In this document: piece after piece, positions 31,106-40,501 of the stretch
Layout of the letters: each line of letters begins with the position of its first letter
Numbering within the stretch: position 1 is the first letter of the stretch
Assembly (NCBI GenBank): GCA_023428065.1
Contig: JAEYZI010000087.1
Location: forward strand, 4,417-68,416
Direction: 5' to 3'
Length of the DNA stretch: 64,000 nt
Source of the DNA: Actinomycetes bacterium
GTDB lineage: Bacteria > Actinomycetota > Actinomycetes > Actinomycetales > Microbacteriaceae
Made by a program: the position numbers and the translations under genes
Notes under the pieces: generated by a model
Seen by the model: only the letters and a program-made list of their open reading frames with translations
Told to the model about the DNA's origin: nothing
Database searches by the model: none

Positions 31106-33991
31106 GTGACATCCGCCAGCAGCACACCCGACAACCGATCCCGCGGGCGCAGCACCGTCGCGATCGTGATCGCGATCCTCGCGATCATCGTCGTCGGGTT
31201 CCTCGCCTTCTCGTACCTCTTCGCCGACGTGCTGTGGTTCGACCAGCTCGGGTTCCTCTCGGTGCTGACGACCCAGTGGTGGTCGATCGGCCTCATGTTC
31301 CTCGTCGGTTTCGCGGCGATGGCGATCGTCATGTGGGCGAGCATCTACATCGCCTTCCGCACGCGTCCGCTCTACCAGAAGCTCGGATCGCAGCTCGACC
31401 GCTACCAGCAGGTCATCGAGCCGCTGCGCCGCCTCGCGATGATCGGCATCCCCGTGCTCCTCGGCCTCTTCGTGGGCGTCTCGACGGCGTCGCGCTGGAC
31501 GACCGTCGTGCAGTTCCTCAACCGCACCCCCTTCGGTCAGAAGGACCCGCAGTTCGGGCTCGACGTGTCGTTCTTCGTCTACGAGCTGCCGTTCTACCGC
31601 GGCCTCGTCGCGTACGCGTCGGCCATCGTGCTCATCTCGGGGCTCGCGGCCGTCGCCACCCACTATCTCTACGGCGGCATCCGCATCAACGGTCGCGAGG
31701 TGCGCGTGACGCGCGCCGCGCGCGTGCAGATCGCCGTGACCGCCGGCATCTACGTCGCGCTCCAGGCGGTCAGCATCTGGCTCGACCAGTTCGCGACCCT
31801 CACGAACGACACGGGCGTCGTCACGGGCGCCACCTACACGGATGTCAACGCCGGCATCCCGGGACGCGCGATCCTCGCGGGCATCGCCGCACTCGTCGCC
31901 GTGCTCTTCATCGTGACCGCGGCGATCGGCCGCTGGCGCCTGCCGCTCATCGGAACTGGTCTCCTCGTCGTGTCGAGCCTCATCATCGGCACCATCTACC
32001 CCGCGATCGTGCAGCGTTTCACGGTCGAGCCGAACGCCAAGCGCGTCGAGGCCGAGTACATCCAGCGCGCGATCGACGCGACGCGCACCGCGTACGGGCT
32101 CGACGACATCAACGTCGTCTCCTACGACGCCGTCACGACGGCGACCGAGGGTCAGCTCAAGGAAGACGCGCAGACCACCGCGAGCATCCGCATCGTCGAC
32201 CCCGCGATCGTAGGCGACACCTTCAAGCAGCTCGAGCGCGTCAAGCAGTACTACCAGTTCCAGAACCACCTCGACGTCGACCGCTACCAGATCGACGGGC
32301 AGAGCCAGGACACCGTCATCGCCGTGCGCGAACTCAACCAGGCGGGTCAGAGCAACAAGAGCTGGTACAACAACACGCTCGTCTACACGCACGGCTTCGG
32401 CGTCGTCGCCGCCTACGGCAACAAGCGCACGGTCGACGGTCAGCCCGAGTTCCTCGAGTCCGGCATCCCGTCGACCGGCGCGCTCGGCGAGTTCCAGCCG
32501 CGCATCTACTTCGGCGAGAACTCGCCGGCGTACTCGATCGTCGGCGCCCCCAAGGGCTCGACCGCGATCGAGCTCGACTACCCGAGCGGCGGCGAGGAGA
32601 GCGACGTCAACGCGACGTTCACCTTCGACGGCGACGGCGGGCCCGTGCTCGACAACGTCATCAAGAAGCTCGTGTACGCGCTCAAGTTCCAGTCGGCCGA
32701 CCTGCTGCTCTCCGACGCCGTGACCGACCAGTCGCAGATCCTGTACGACCGCAACCCGCTCGACCGCGTGAAGCGCGTCGCGCCGTACCTGACACTCGAC
32801 ACCGACACGTACCCGGCGGTCGTCGACGGACGGGTCGTGTGGATCGTCGACGGCTACACGACCACCGCGGACTACCCGTATTCGAGCATCCAGCAGCTGT
32901 CGTCGACGATCGCCGACACCTACACGCCGAGCCCGGACTTCCCGCTCGACGACGTCAACTACATCCGCAACTCGGTGAAGGCGACGGTCGACGCCTACGA
33001 CGGCAAGGTCACGCTCTACGCGTGGGACACCGAGGACCCGCTGCTCAAGACCTGGCAGAGGGTCTTCCCCTCGACGCTCAAGCCGGCATCCGAGATGAGC
33101 GAGGACCTCATGGCGCACGTGCGCTACCCCGCCGACCTCTTCAAGGTGCAGCGCTCGATCCTGCAGACGTACCACGTCGACGACGCCGGCACCTTCTACT
33201 CGGGCGACGACGCCTGGGCGACGCCGAACGACCCGACCGTGCCGCAGGCGCAAGCGAAGTCGCAGCCGCCGTACTACCTCACGATGCAGGTGCCGGGCGC
33301 CGACAAGCCCGCGTTCTCGATCTACTCGACCTACATCCCGCAGGCGCAGTCGGGCGACGCCGGGCAGAGCGTGCTCACCGGCTACCTCGCCGCGAACGCG
33401 GATGCGGGGGAGGACTACGGCAAGCTCACGCTCCTGACGCTCCCGAAGAAGGACACCGTGCCCGGCCCCGGCCAGGTGCAGAACTCGTTCAACACGGACA
33501 CGGTCGTGGCGAACGAGATCAACATCCTGCAGCGCGGCGACACGACCGTCGTCTACGGCAACCTGCTGACCCTGCCCGTGGGAGGCGGTCTGCTCTACGT
33601 ACAGCCCGTCTACGTGAAGTCGACGGGTGAGACGAGCTACCCGCTGCTGCGCAAGGTGCTCGTGGCCTTCGGCGACCAGGTCGCCTTCGAGGACACCCTC
33701 GACCAGGCGCTCGACGTGCTCTTCGGGGGAGACTCCGGGGCGCCTGCGGGCGACGTGGATGCCGAGCCGGGCGACGGCGGCGCGACGCCCGAGCCGCAGC
33801 CCGGTGGCGACACGGGTGGCGACACGGGATCGTCGTCCGACAACGCGGCCCTGAAGAAGGCGCTCGACGACTACAAGAAGGCGCTCGACGACCGCACGAA
33901 GGCCTACGCGGACGGCAACCTCGTCGCCGCGGCCGAGGCCGACCAGCGCATGCGCGACGCGATCGACGCGGCCATCAAGGCCGCGGGCTGA
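31106..33991 (+). CDS. UPF0182 family large membrane protein
   Basis: 961 residues. Seven N-terminal membrane helices occupy roughly the first 310 residues (beginning VAIVIAILAIIVVGFLAFSY, with FADVLWFDQLGF), followed by a long extracytoplasmic region (SWYNNTLVYTHGFGVVAAYG is a family hallmark) and an acidic, Gly/Pro-rich linker before a short C-terminal helix. GTG 31106 has AGGAG seven bases upstream, so the TTG at 31076 is rejected. Found across actinobacteria and cyanobacteria; function unknown. Confidence 0.9.
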   Translation: MTSASSTPDNRSRGRSTVAIVIAILAIIVVGFLAFSYLFADVLWFDQLGFLSVLTTQWWSIGLMFLVGFAAMAIVMWASIYIAFRTRPLYQKLGSQLDRYQQVIEPLRRLAMIGIPVLLGLFVGVSTASRWTTVVQFLNRTPFGQKDPQFGLDVSFFVYELPFYRGLVAYASAIVLISGLAAVATHYLYGGIRINGREVRVTRAARVQIAVTAGIYVALQAVSIWLDQFATLTNDTGVVTGATYTDVNAGIPGRAILAGIAALVAVLFIVTAAIGRWRLPLIGTGLLVVSSLIIGTIYPAIVQRFTVEPNAKRVEAEYIQRAIDATRTAYGLDDINVVSYDAVTTATEGQLKEDAQTTASIRIVDPAIVGDTFKQLERVKQYYQFQNHLDVDRYQIDGQSQDTVIAVRELNQAGQSNKSWYNNTLVYTHGFGVVAAYGNKRTVDGQPEFLESGIPSTGALGEFQPRIYFGENSPAYSIVGAPKGSTAIELDYPSGGEESDVNATFTFDGDGGPVLDNVIKKLVYALKFQSADLLLSDAVTDQSQILYDRNPLDRVKRVAPYLTLDTDTYPAVVDGRVVWIVDGYTTTADYPYSSIQQLSSTIADTYTPSPDFPLDDVNYIRNSVKATVDAYDGKVTLYAWDTEDPLLKTWQRVFPSTLKPASEMSEDLMAHVRYPADLFKVQRSILQTYHVDDAGTFYSGDDAWATPNDPTVPQAQAKSQPPYYLTMQVPGADKPAFSIYSTYIPQAQSGDAGQSVLTGYLAANADAGEDYGKLTLLTLPKKDTVPGPGQVQNSFNTDTVVANEINILQRGDTTVVYGNLLTLPVGGGLLYVQPVYVKSTGETSYPLLRKVLVAFGDQVAFEDTLDQALDVLFGGDSGAPAGDVDAEPGDGGATPEPQPGGDTGGDTGSSSDNAALKKALDDYKKALDDRTKAYADGNLVAAAEADQRMRDAIDAAIKAAG

Positions 33992-33994
33992 CGA

Positions 33995-34022
33995 CGGTGG
34001 GCGTCCTGCGGGGCGCCCACCG
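33995..34022 (+). terminator. Hairpin after UPF0182 gene
   Basis: 9-bp arms (33995-34003 and 34014-34022) with a 10-base loop follow the stop at 33991 directly. No T-run. It probably ends the UPF0182 transcript before the tRNA promoter. Confidence 0.5.
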
Positions 34023-34065
34023 CGTCAGCACCTCCTCGCATCCGTGGTAGGCTCAATGCTTGTGA

Positions 34066-34139
34066 CGCGGGGTGGAGCAGCTCGGTAGCTCGCTGGGCTC
34101 ATAACCCAGAGGTCGCAGGTTCAAATCCTGTCCCCGCAA
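34066..34139 (+). tRNA. tRNA-fMet (CAT), initiator
   Basis: The cloverleaf folds fully with anticodon CAT at 34100-34102. Initiator marks: the first base C (34066) is unpaired against A72 (34138), and the anticodon stem carries three GC pairs (TGGG...CCCA). D-loop AGCTCGGTAGCTC and T-loop GTTCAAATC are standard. CCA is not encoded. A TAGGCT box at 34048-34053 is a plausible -10 element. Confidence 0.95.
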
Positions 34140-34145
34140 CGAGAA

Positions 34146-34182
34146 GAGAAAGCCCCGGACCGTGAAGGTCCGGGGCTTTCTC
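34146..34182 (+). terminator. Strong terminator after tRNA-fMet
   Basis: A perfect 16-bp stem (34146-34161 with 34167-34182) and a 5-base loop GTGAA follow the tRNA by 6 bp. T residues lie inside the 3' arm (GGGGCTTTCTC) rather than after it. Confidence 0.85.
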
Positions 34183-34229
34183 CGTGGCGGACGCCTCCGC
34201 GCCTCGCCGCCGACTGGAGAGGCAGGTCG

Positions 34230-34664
34230 ATGTCAGCACCCGAGCACCGCGCCACGCCGCAGCCCACCGTGCTCTTCCTCTGCGTCCACAACGCGGGGCG
34301 GTCGCAGATGGCGCTCGGCTTCTTCGAGCACCACGCCGCAGGGCGGGCGGTCGCGTGGTCGGGCGGCTCGGAACCCGCCGATCGGGTCAATCCCGTCGCG
34401 ATCGAGGTGATGAGCGAGAAGGGCATCGACATCTCGCGGGAGCACCCGAAGCGCTGGACCGACGAGATCGTCGAAGCAGCGGACGTCGTCGTCACGATGG
34501 GATGCGGAGACGAGTGCCCCTACGTTCCCGGCAAGCGCTACCTCGACTGGGAGCTCGAGGACCCGGCCGGGCAGGATGTGGAGTTCGTGCGGGGTGTGCG
34601 CGACGACATCGAGGAGCGCGTCATCGCGCTGCTCGGCGAACTCGGGGTGCCCGTCGAGCGCTGA
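34230..34664 (+). CDS. ArsC-like arsenate reductase / low-molecular-weight phosphatase family protein
   Basis: 144 residues. The CX5R phosphate loop is CVHNAGRSQMA (near residue 18), a second cysteine pair lies in MGCGDECPYVPG, and the Asp of DWELEDPAGQ completes the active site. The layout matches the actinobacterial mycothiol-dependent arsenate reductases. No arsR, arsB or acr3 gene is adjacent, so it is an orphan, and a phosphatase role cannot be excluded. GGAGAGG lies upstream of the ATG. Confidence 0.85.
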   Translation: MSAPEHRATPQPTVLFLCVHNAGRSQMALGFFEHHAAGRAVAWSGGSEPADRVNPVAIEVMSEKGIDISREHPKRWTDEIVEAADVVVTMGCGDECPYVPGKRYLDWELEDPAGQDVEFVRGVRDDIEERVIALLGELGVPVER

Positions 34665-34704
34665 CGACGCCGCGCACGTCGGGATCGGGTTGCGCTGAGC
34701 CCCG

Positions 34705-35289
34705 TCAGCCGGTGATGAGCGACTCGTCGATCGCCATGAAGACCGTGCCGATCTGCGTGCCCGTCGGCACGAACGAGATGACCGCGCCGGCATCCGAGAC
34801 CCCGACGATCGCATCGCTCGGGAAGAACGCGCCGTAGTCGGGGCTCGCGGCGTAGGAGGCGAGGGTCGCGGCGTCGACCTCGAACGTCCACACGCCGACA
34901 CCCGGCTGCACGTAGTCGATCGCGAGCACGGCGTCGATCGGGTCGTACTGCAGATCGGCTTCGCTCGCGGCGATGACGACGCGCGTCGGGGTCGTGAGGT
35001 AGCCCTCGATGGCGGCGGTGTTGCCGCTCGAGACGGCCGCGGCGAGGTTGTCCGCCCGCTCGTCGTCGATCGCCCCGCTCGACCCGCCCGTCGCATCCGG
35101 GCTCGGGGTCGCGCTCGGGTCGGCACCCCCTGTCGTAGGCGAGCTGCTCGCGCTCGGGGTGGGCAGCGGGGCGTTCGCATCCGGTGCGCACGCGGTGAGC
35201 ATCGCGGTCGTGACGGCGAGAGCGAGGACCGTCGACGCGGCGCGCGCGGCGATTCGGGCGGGGGCGGGGCGGGCGGTCGATGCGGGCAT
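34705..35289 (-). CDS. Secreted lipoprotein, unknown function
   Basis: 194 residues. The signal peptide ends at the lipobox LTAC (VLALAVTTAMLTACAPDANA). A Ser/Pro/Thr-rich linker of about 40 residues leads to a small domain (DNLAAAVSSGNTAAIEGYLTTPTRVVIAAS) resembling solvent-exposed surface domains. ATG 35289 with AGGTGCAGG upstream is chosen; the frame continues upstream without signal features. It is divergent from the nitrilase gene. Family not recognised. Confidence 0.75.
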   Translation of the reverse strand: MPASTARPAPARIAARAASTVLALAVTTAMLTACAPDANAPLPTPSASSSPTTGGADPSATPSPDATGGSSGAIDDERADNLAAAVSSGNTAAIEGYLTTPTRVVIAASEADLQYDPIDAVLAIDYVQPGVGVWTFEVDAATLASYAASPDYGAFFPSDAIVGVSDAGAVISFVPTGTQIGTVFMAIDESLITG

Positions 35290-35374
35290 CCTGCACCTCG
35301 TCGGCTCGTGGCGTGCGTGAGTGGATCGATGATATCTCGGCTTGAGCGCGCGCGCCCCGGCGTAGGCTGACGAC

Positions 35375-36205
35375 ATGAACGCGGATGACGCCCCCTTCGC
35401 GGTGGCCGTCGCGCAGTTCGCGCCGAGCGACGACACCGCGGCCAATCTGGAGGAGATCTCGCGCCTCGCGGTCGACGCGGCCTCGCGCGGCGCGATGCTC
35501 GTGGTCTTCCCCGAGTACTCGTCGTACTTCACCCCGACGATGGGGCCGGACTGGGTCGAGGCGGCCCAGACGCTGCACGGGCCGTTCGTCCGTGGACTCG
35601 CCGAGATCGCCGCCGAGCTCGGCATCCATCTCGTCGCCGGGCTCCTCGAGGTCGTGCCGGGCGAGCCCGAGCGGGCCGCCAACACGATCGTCGCGCTCGA
35701 CCCCGACGGCGCGCTCGTGGCCCACTACCGCAAGCAGCATCTCTACGACGCCTTCGGGCAGCGGGAATCCGACTGGATCGTCGCAGGTGCGATCGAGGAG
35801 CCGCGCACCTTCGTCGCGGGCGGCTTCACGGTCGGCATCCAGACCTGTTACGACGTGCGCTTCCCGGAGGTCACCCGCCGCCTCGTCGACGCGGGCGCCG
35901 AGCTCGTCGTGCTCCCGGCCGAATGGGTGCGCGGCCCGCTCAAGGAGTCCGCCTGGCGCACGCTCGTCACGGCGCGCGCGATCGAGAACACGGTCTTCGT
36001 GGCCGCGGCCGACCAGGCCCCGCCGGTCGGCGCGGGCAACAGCATGATCGTCGACCCGATGGGCGTCGAGCTCGCCACGATCGGCGAGGCGACCGACACC
36101 GCCGTCGCGTGGATCACGCGGGCGCGACTGCGCCACGTTCGGCACCTCAACCCGGCGCTCCAGCTGCGGCGCTACCGGGTCGAGCCCGTGCCCCCGGGCG
36201 CCTGA
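35375..36205 (+). CDS. Carbon-nitrogen (nitrilase-superfamily) hydrolase
   Basis: 276 residues with the Glu-Lys-Cys triad: Glu in VVFPEYSSYF, Lys in HYRKQHLYDAFG, Cys in IQTCYDVRFPEV. The DVRFPE motif is typical of omega-amidase/Nit-type amidases. It probably hydrolyses a small amide. A TAGGCT box (35363-35368) lies six bases before ATG 35375, so the message is leaderless. Confidence 0.92.
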   Translation: MNADDAPFAVAVAQFAPSDDTAANLEEISRLAVDAASRGAMLVVFPEYSSYFTPTMGPDWVEAAQTLHGPFVRGLAEIAAELGIHLVAGLLEVVPGEPERAANTIVALDPDGALVAHYRKQHLYDAFGQRESDWIVAGAIEEPRTFVAGGFTVGIQTCYDVRFPEVTRRLVDAGAELVVLPAEWVRGPLKESAWRTLVTARAIENTVFVAAADQAPPVGAGNSMIVDPMGVELATIGEATDTAVAWITRARLRHVRHLNPALQLRRYRVEPVPPGA

Positions 36206-36211
36206 CGACGA

Positions 36212-36814
36212 TCAGACCGCGGCCGTCACCCGTCCCGCCGCGGCGCGCGCCTGGATCGCGATCACGACGAGCACGATGCCCGCGAGCACGGCATACGCGC
36301 CGAGCACGTAGATGAGGCCGAGGAGCGCCGACTGGGGAGTCGCGAACAGCAGGATCACGAGCAGGATGCCGAACAGGATCGACAGCACCGAGAAGACGAT
36401 CCCCATGGCCTTCGCGCCGCCGCTCGCGAGCGTCGCGGCCGCCGGGATGCCGAAGATGCCCTCGATGATCGCCCAGATCGCGACGATCCACAGCAGCACG
36501 AGGAGCGCGAGCGCGCCAGCGGCGACGGGGAAGATCATCACGAGGATGCCGGCGATGACGCTCACGATGCCGAGCGTGAGCATCCAGCCCCACGCGGGGT
36601 CGTACTTGCGCGTCTGCACGGCGTGGACGATCGTGAAGATGCCGTCGACGAGGGCGTAGATGCCGAAGACCCAGACGAAGGCCACGGCCGTGGCGACCGG
36701 CCACACGAACGCGAGAATGCCCAGGATGATCGCGAGGATGCCGCGCAGCAGCACGAGCCACCACACGGACTTGATGAAATCGCCAGCGGCGGCGGTGACG
36801 GCGTCGTTCGACAT
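36212..36814 (-). CDS. HdeD/DUF308 family membrane protein
   Basis: 200 residues, six hydrophobic helices in repeated pairs (WWLVLLRGILAIILGILAFVWPV and WMLTLGIVSVIAGILVMIFPV), the DUF308 repeat seen in the acid-resistance protein HdeD. Function in actinobacteria unknown. GGGGAG precedes the ATG. It converges with the nitrilase gene, 6 bp apart. Confidence 0.88.
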   Translation of the reverse strand: MSNDAVTAAAGDFIKSVWWLVLLRGILAIILGILAFVWPVATAVAFVWVFGIYALVDGIFTIVHAVQTRKYDPAWGWMLTLGIVSVIAGILVMIFPVAAGALALLVLLWIVAIWAIIEGIFGIPAAATLASGGAKAMGIVFSVLSILFGILLVILLFATPQSALLGLIYVLGAYAVLAGIVLVVIAIQARAAAGRVTAAV

Positions 36815-36868
36815 GAGGCTCCCCTTCGATGACCGACGGGTCCCGACGGCCCGCCGTCTGGGCCGAGC

Positions 36869-37513
36869 CTACTCAGGCGTGAAGCCGACGGCCACCCTCT
36901 CGGCGTAGTGCGCGAACACCTGCTTGCCGGGGGTGGTGTCCACGACGTCCGCGTCGACGCTCCGCTCGAGCAGCATCCGGAGGCCGTCGGCGACGACGTC
37001 GATGAGCTGACCGGGGGCCGACATGGCGATCCCCGAGCCCAGCACGCTGATGACCGCGGCGATGGCGTGCGGATCGGCGTCGGGGCGGATCATGCCCGCA
37101 TCCTGCAGGGCGGGCAGGAGCTCCGGGTGGATCGTGAGGTCGGGAACCGGCGCGACGCCGTCGATCGCGCGCATGATGCGATTGAGGGCGGCCGGGTCGT
37201 CGAGGTAGAGGGCGCGCGCGAACGGGTGCTCGAAGACGCCGACGAGCGCGTAGCCGAAGATCCGCGACGGGAGGCCGCCCCGCGGGTCGCGCTCGACGTT
37301 GTCGGCGATGACGTGGAGCAGCTCGCGCGTCTCCCGGGTGAGGAGCGATGCGAGGAGTCCCTCGAAGACGGGGAAGATGCGCTGCACGGCCGCGGTGTCC
37401 GTCTCGAGGCCCTGCGCGATGGTGCCGTAGCTGAGCGCCTCGACGCCGTCGCCGATCACGATTCGGGATGCGGTGTCGAGGATCTGCTCGGCCGTGGGGG
37501 TGGTGGTGTCCAT
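36869..37513 (-). CDS. TetR-like transcriptional regulator (degenerate HTH)
   Basis: 214 residues. The N terminus (TAEQILDTASRIVIGDGVEALSYGTIAQGL) is TetR-like, but the recognition helix (ETDTAAVQRIFPVFEGLLASLL) lacks the usual YxHF ending. The ligand domain is about 150 residues. No operator is evident and the target is unknown. It lies between HdeD and the aminotransferase gene, all on the minus strand. Confidence 0.75.
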   Translation of the reverse strand: MDTTTPTAEQILDTASRIVIGDGVEALSYGTIAQGLETDTAAVQRIFPVFEGLLASLLTRETRELLHVIADNVERDPRGGLPSRIFGYALVGVFEHPFARALYLDDPAALNRIMRAIDGVAPVPDLTIHPELLPALQDAGMIRPDADPHAIAAVISVLGSGIAMSAPGQLIDVVADGLRMLLERSVDADVVDTTPGKQVFAHYAERVAVGFTPE

Positions 37514-37597
37514 ACGGTGCCGATCGATTCTGTGGTGCGCTCAGCTTACGGCGGCGCTCGCCCGCCACGCGCGCCCTGTTCGGGGGTCGCGCTCCGC

Positions 37598-38794
37598 TTA
37601 CAGACCCGCGGCGCCCACGCGGGCGGCCGCCTCCTCGAGCACCTCGACGCGCTTGCAGAACGCGAATCGCACGAGCGAACGGTAGGGCTCGCGCCGCTCG
37701 GGATGAACGAAGGCCGTGAGCGGTACGCCCACGACGCCGGCCCGCTCGGGCAGCGTTCGGCAGAACGCATCGGCGTCGTCGACGCCGAGCGGCGTAGCAT
37801 CCGCGATCACGAAGTACGAGCCCGAGGGGCGCGACACCTCGAAGCCGACCGCCCGGAGTCCGTCGCTCAGCAGATCGCGCTTGGCCTGGAGCGCGTCGGC
37901 CGCCGAGCGGAAGAACGCCTCGGGGAGGTCGAGTCCGCGCGCGATCGCGGGCTGGAACGGCGCGCCGTTCACGTAGGTGAGGAACTGCTTGACCGCGAGC
38001 ACGGCATCCCGGAGCTGCGGCGCGGCGGTCAGCCAGCCGATCTTCCAGCCCGTCGTCGAGAACGTCTTGCCCGCACTCGAGATCGTGATGACCCGCTCGG
38101 CCGCGCCGGGGCGGGTCGCAGCGGGCACGTGCTCGCGTCCGTCGAAGACGAGGTGCTCGTAGACCTCGTCGGTCACGACGAGCGCGTCGTGGCGGTGCGC
38201 GAGCTCGATCGCGAGGTCGAGGAACGAGGGGTCGAGCATCGCCCCCGTCGGGTTGTGCGGCGTGTTGAGCAGGATGATGCGCGTGCGATCGCTCACGGCC
38301 GCCCGCAACGCATCCGGATCGGGCTGGAAGTCGGGCGCGGTGAGCGGCACCGGCACGTGGCGGCCGCCCGCGAGCCCGATGATGCCCGCGTACGAGTCGT
38401 AGACCGGCTCGAGGGTCACGACCTCGTCGCCGTCGTCGACGAACGCGAGGAGCGTCGCCGCAAGCGCCTCGGTGGCGCCCGCGGTCACGAGCACCTCGCG
38501 ATCGGGGTCGAGCTCGAGCCCGTAGAAGCGCCGCTGGTGGCGCGCGATCGCCTCGCGCAGCACGGGCATGCCGAGCCCGGGCGGGTACTGGTTGATGCCG
38601 GATGCGATCGCGTCGCGGGCCGCCTCGATCACCTCCGCGGGCCCGTCCTCGTCGGGGAACCCCTGGCCGAGGTTGACCGCTCCGGTCGCCGCCGCGAGCG
38701 CCGACATCTCGGCGAAGATCGTGGGCCGCGGGATGCCGTCCTCCCCGAGCAGGAGCGCCCCCCGCGCGGCTCTCCTCCACGGTGCGTCGGTCAC
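37598..38794 (-). CDS. PLP-dependent aminotransferase class I/II (DapC / kynurenine aminotransferase type)
   Basis: 398 residues. Fold-type I features: NLGQGFPDEDGP, NQYPPGLGMPVLREAIA, the NTPHNPTGAM substrate motif, VVTDEVYEHLVFDGREH, and the PLP lysine in SSAGKTFSTTGWKIGW. The sequence closely follows the mycobacterial DapC-type enzyme (N-succinyldiaminopimelate aminotransferase of lysine synthesis), as far as I recall it; kynurenine or methionine transamination is also possible. GTG 38794 lies six bases after TAGCGT (38806-38801), so a leaderless start is preferred over GTG 38800. Confidence 0.9.
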   Translation of the reverse strand: MTDAPWRRAARGALLLGEDGIPRPTIFAEMSALAAATGAVNLGQGFPDEDGPAEVIEAARDAIASGINQYPPGLGMPVLREAIARHQRRFYGLELDPDREVLVTAGATEALAATLLAFVDDGDEVVTLEPVYDSYAGIIGLAGGRHVPVPLTAPDFQPDPDALRAAVSDRTRIILLNTPHNPTGAMLDPSFLDLAIELAHRHDALVVTDEVYEHLVFDGREHVPAATRPGAAERVITISSAGKTFSTTGWKIGWLTAAPQLRDAVLAVKQFLTYVNGAPFQPAIARGLDLPEAFFRSAADALQAKRDLLSDGLRAVGFEVSRPSGSYFVIADATPLGVDDADAFCRTLPERAGVVGVPLTAFVHPERREPYRSLVRFAFCKRVEVLEEAAARVGAAGL

Positions 38795-38905
38795 CTGCAC
38801 ACGCTACCGGGAGCCGCCGATCGACGGCGAAGTAGGCTCGCAGCACGAGCATAGGGATCGTTCAGCTTGGCACCGCACGCTGGCGAGTGCGTGAAAGGAG
38901 CCCCC

Positions 38906-40306
38906 ATGTCCGACCACCTCGAGTCGTCTGAGAACACCACCCCCGAGACCCCGCAGGCGCCCGCACCGGCCGACGCCTCCGCAGCGCCGACCATGGATCA
39001 GCCGAGCGCCTCGTCCGAGGTCCCGCCGACCTTCGCCGCGCCCGCCGCGGCCGCAGCCCCCGCATCCGCCGACGCCCCCGCCGGCGTGCGCCAGCGCTCC
39101 GTCGCCGTGCCGATCATCGCGGCCGCCGTCGTCGCCGCCCTCCTCGGCGGTGGCGCCGGGGCGGGAGTCGCCGCCTGGGCGATCACGAGCCAGCAGGGCC
39201 AGGCCTCGTCCGGCGAGCCCTCGGGTCCGCACACCATCAACGTCAACAACCCCGGCAGCGTCGATGTCGTGACCGCCGTCGCCGCGAAGGCCGCGGACTC
39301 CGTCGTCACCATCAGCGTCTCCGCGGGAGACTCCGCCGGATCCGGCTCGGGCGTCATCCTGAGCTCCGACGGCTACGTGCTGACCAACACCCACGTCGTC
39401 ACCCTCGACGGCGCGTCCGAGGACGGCAAGATCGAGGTGACGACCGCCGACGGCCGCATCTTCACGGCCGAGATCGTCGGCCTCGACCCCATCGTCGACC
39501 TCGCGGTCATCAAGCTCGAGGACGCCTCGGGCCTGACCCCCGTCGAGTGGGGCGACTCGTCGAAGCTCGACGTGGGCGACCAGGTCGTCGCGATCGGCGC
39601 GCCGCTCGGCCTCTCGAACACCGTCACCGACGGCATCGTGAGCGCGTTGAGCCGCAGCATCCAGATCAAGTCGTCGGCCGTGCCCCACTCGGGCGACTCC
39701 GACAGCGCGCCCGACCAGGGCCAGAACGGCGGTCAGGGGCCGTTCGACTTCTGGAACTTCGACCAGCGCGGCGGCGAGACGCCCCGGCAGCAGTCGTCGT
39801 CGACGATCTCGGTCCCCGTCATCCAGACCGACGCCGCCATCAACCCCGGCAACTCCGGCGGCGCGCTGCTCGACGAGAAGGGCCGGCTCGTCGGCATCAA
39901 CGTCGCGATCGCCTCGACGGGATCGGGCGCGGGCGGTCAGAGCGGTTCGATCGGAGTCGGGTTCGCGATCCCGTCGTCGCTCGCGAAGCGCGTGGCCGAG
40001 GAGATCATCGAGAACGGCTCGGCGAGCCACGGCCTGCTCGGTGCGACCGTCGTGACGGCCACCTCGTCCGAGTCGGATGTCGTGGGCGCCGTGATCCAGG
40101 ACGTCACCTCGGGGGGCGCCGCCGAGGCGGCGGGGCTCAAGAAGGGCGACGTCGTGACCAAGCTCGGCGGCGTCGCGATCACGAGCAGCACCGACCTCAC
40201 GGCCCAGGTGCGGGCGCTCGCGGCGGGATCGACCGCCCAGCTCACCTACCAGCGTGACGGCAAGGCCGCGACCGTCGAGGTGAAGCTCGGCGAACTCGCC
40301 TCCTAA
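38906..40306 (+). CDS. HtrA/DegP-like trypsin-fold serine protease with PDZ domain
   Basis: 466 residues. A cytoplasmic Ala/Pro-rich N terminus, one membrane helix (VPIIAAAVVAALLGGGAGAGVAAW), the protease domain with His in VLTNTHVV, Asp in DPIVDLAVIKL and Ser in INPGNSGGALLD, then a PDZ domain (GGAAEAAGLKKGDVVTKLGGV). It works outside the membrane in envelope protein quality control. ATG 38906 is chosen with AAAGGAG upstream; the frame opens at a TTG (38867) with no ribosome site. A structured repeat follows the gene. Confidence 0.92.
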   Translation: MSDHLESSENTTPETPQAPAPADASAAPTMDQPSASSEVPPTFAAPAAAAAPASADAPAGVRQRSVAVPIIAAAVVAALLGGGAGAGVAAWAITSQQGQASSGEPSGPHTINVNNPGSVDVVTAVAAKAADSVVTISVSAGDSAGSGSGVILSSDGYVLTNTHVVTLDGASEDGKIEVTTADGRIFTAEIVGLDPIVDLAVIKLEDASGLTPVEWGDSSKLDVGDQVVAIGAPLGLSNTVTDGIVSALSRSIQIKSSAVPHSGDSDSAPDQGQNGGQGPFDFWNFDQRGGETPRQQSSSTISVPVIQTDAAINPGNSGGALLDEKGRLVGINVAIASTGSGAGGQSGSIGVGFAIPSSLAKRVAEEIIENGSASHGLLGATVVTATSSESDVVGAVIQDVTSGGAAEAAGLKKGDVVTKLGGVAITSSTDLTAQVRALAAGSTAQLTYQRDGKAATVEVKLGELAS

Positions 40307-40317
40307 CCCTCTCCCCA

Positions 40318-40379
40318 AAGTTCCCGTTCCGCGTCTTAGTTCCCGTTCCTTCGGGCACAAACACGCGGAACGGGAACTT
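40318..40379. repeat. Structured intergenic element with nested inverted and direct repeats
   Basis: 17-bp perfect arms (40318-40334 and 40363-40379) enclose a second copy of AGTTCCCGTTCC (40339-40350), so the right arm can pair with either copy. The stretch CGGGCACAAACACGCGG (40352-40368) recurs in altered form near 61172-61194. It probably serves as the htrA terminator, but the layout suggests a repeat family. Confidence 0.65.
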
Positions 40380-40501
40380 ACTTGTGTGCGAGGGGGTGAC
40401 TGGGGTGAGGGGGGTGACGGGGGTGGGGGGAGTGGATGCGGAGCGGGGGTGTCGCGTTGCTAGGCTCGACCGAGCCGCACCCCGCGGGCACAGGAGGACG
40501 C

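Noticed and set aside
34066..34230. Integrated element at the tRNA-fMet gene
   Set aside because: No integrase, no repeated tRNA end and no atypical gene content follow; only a terminator and an ArsC-like gene.
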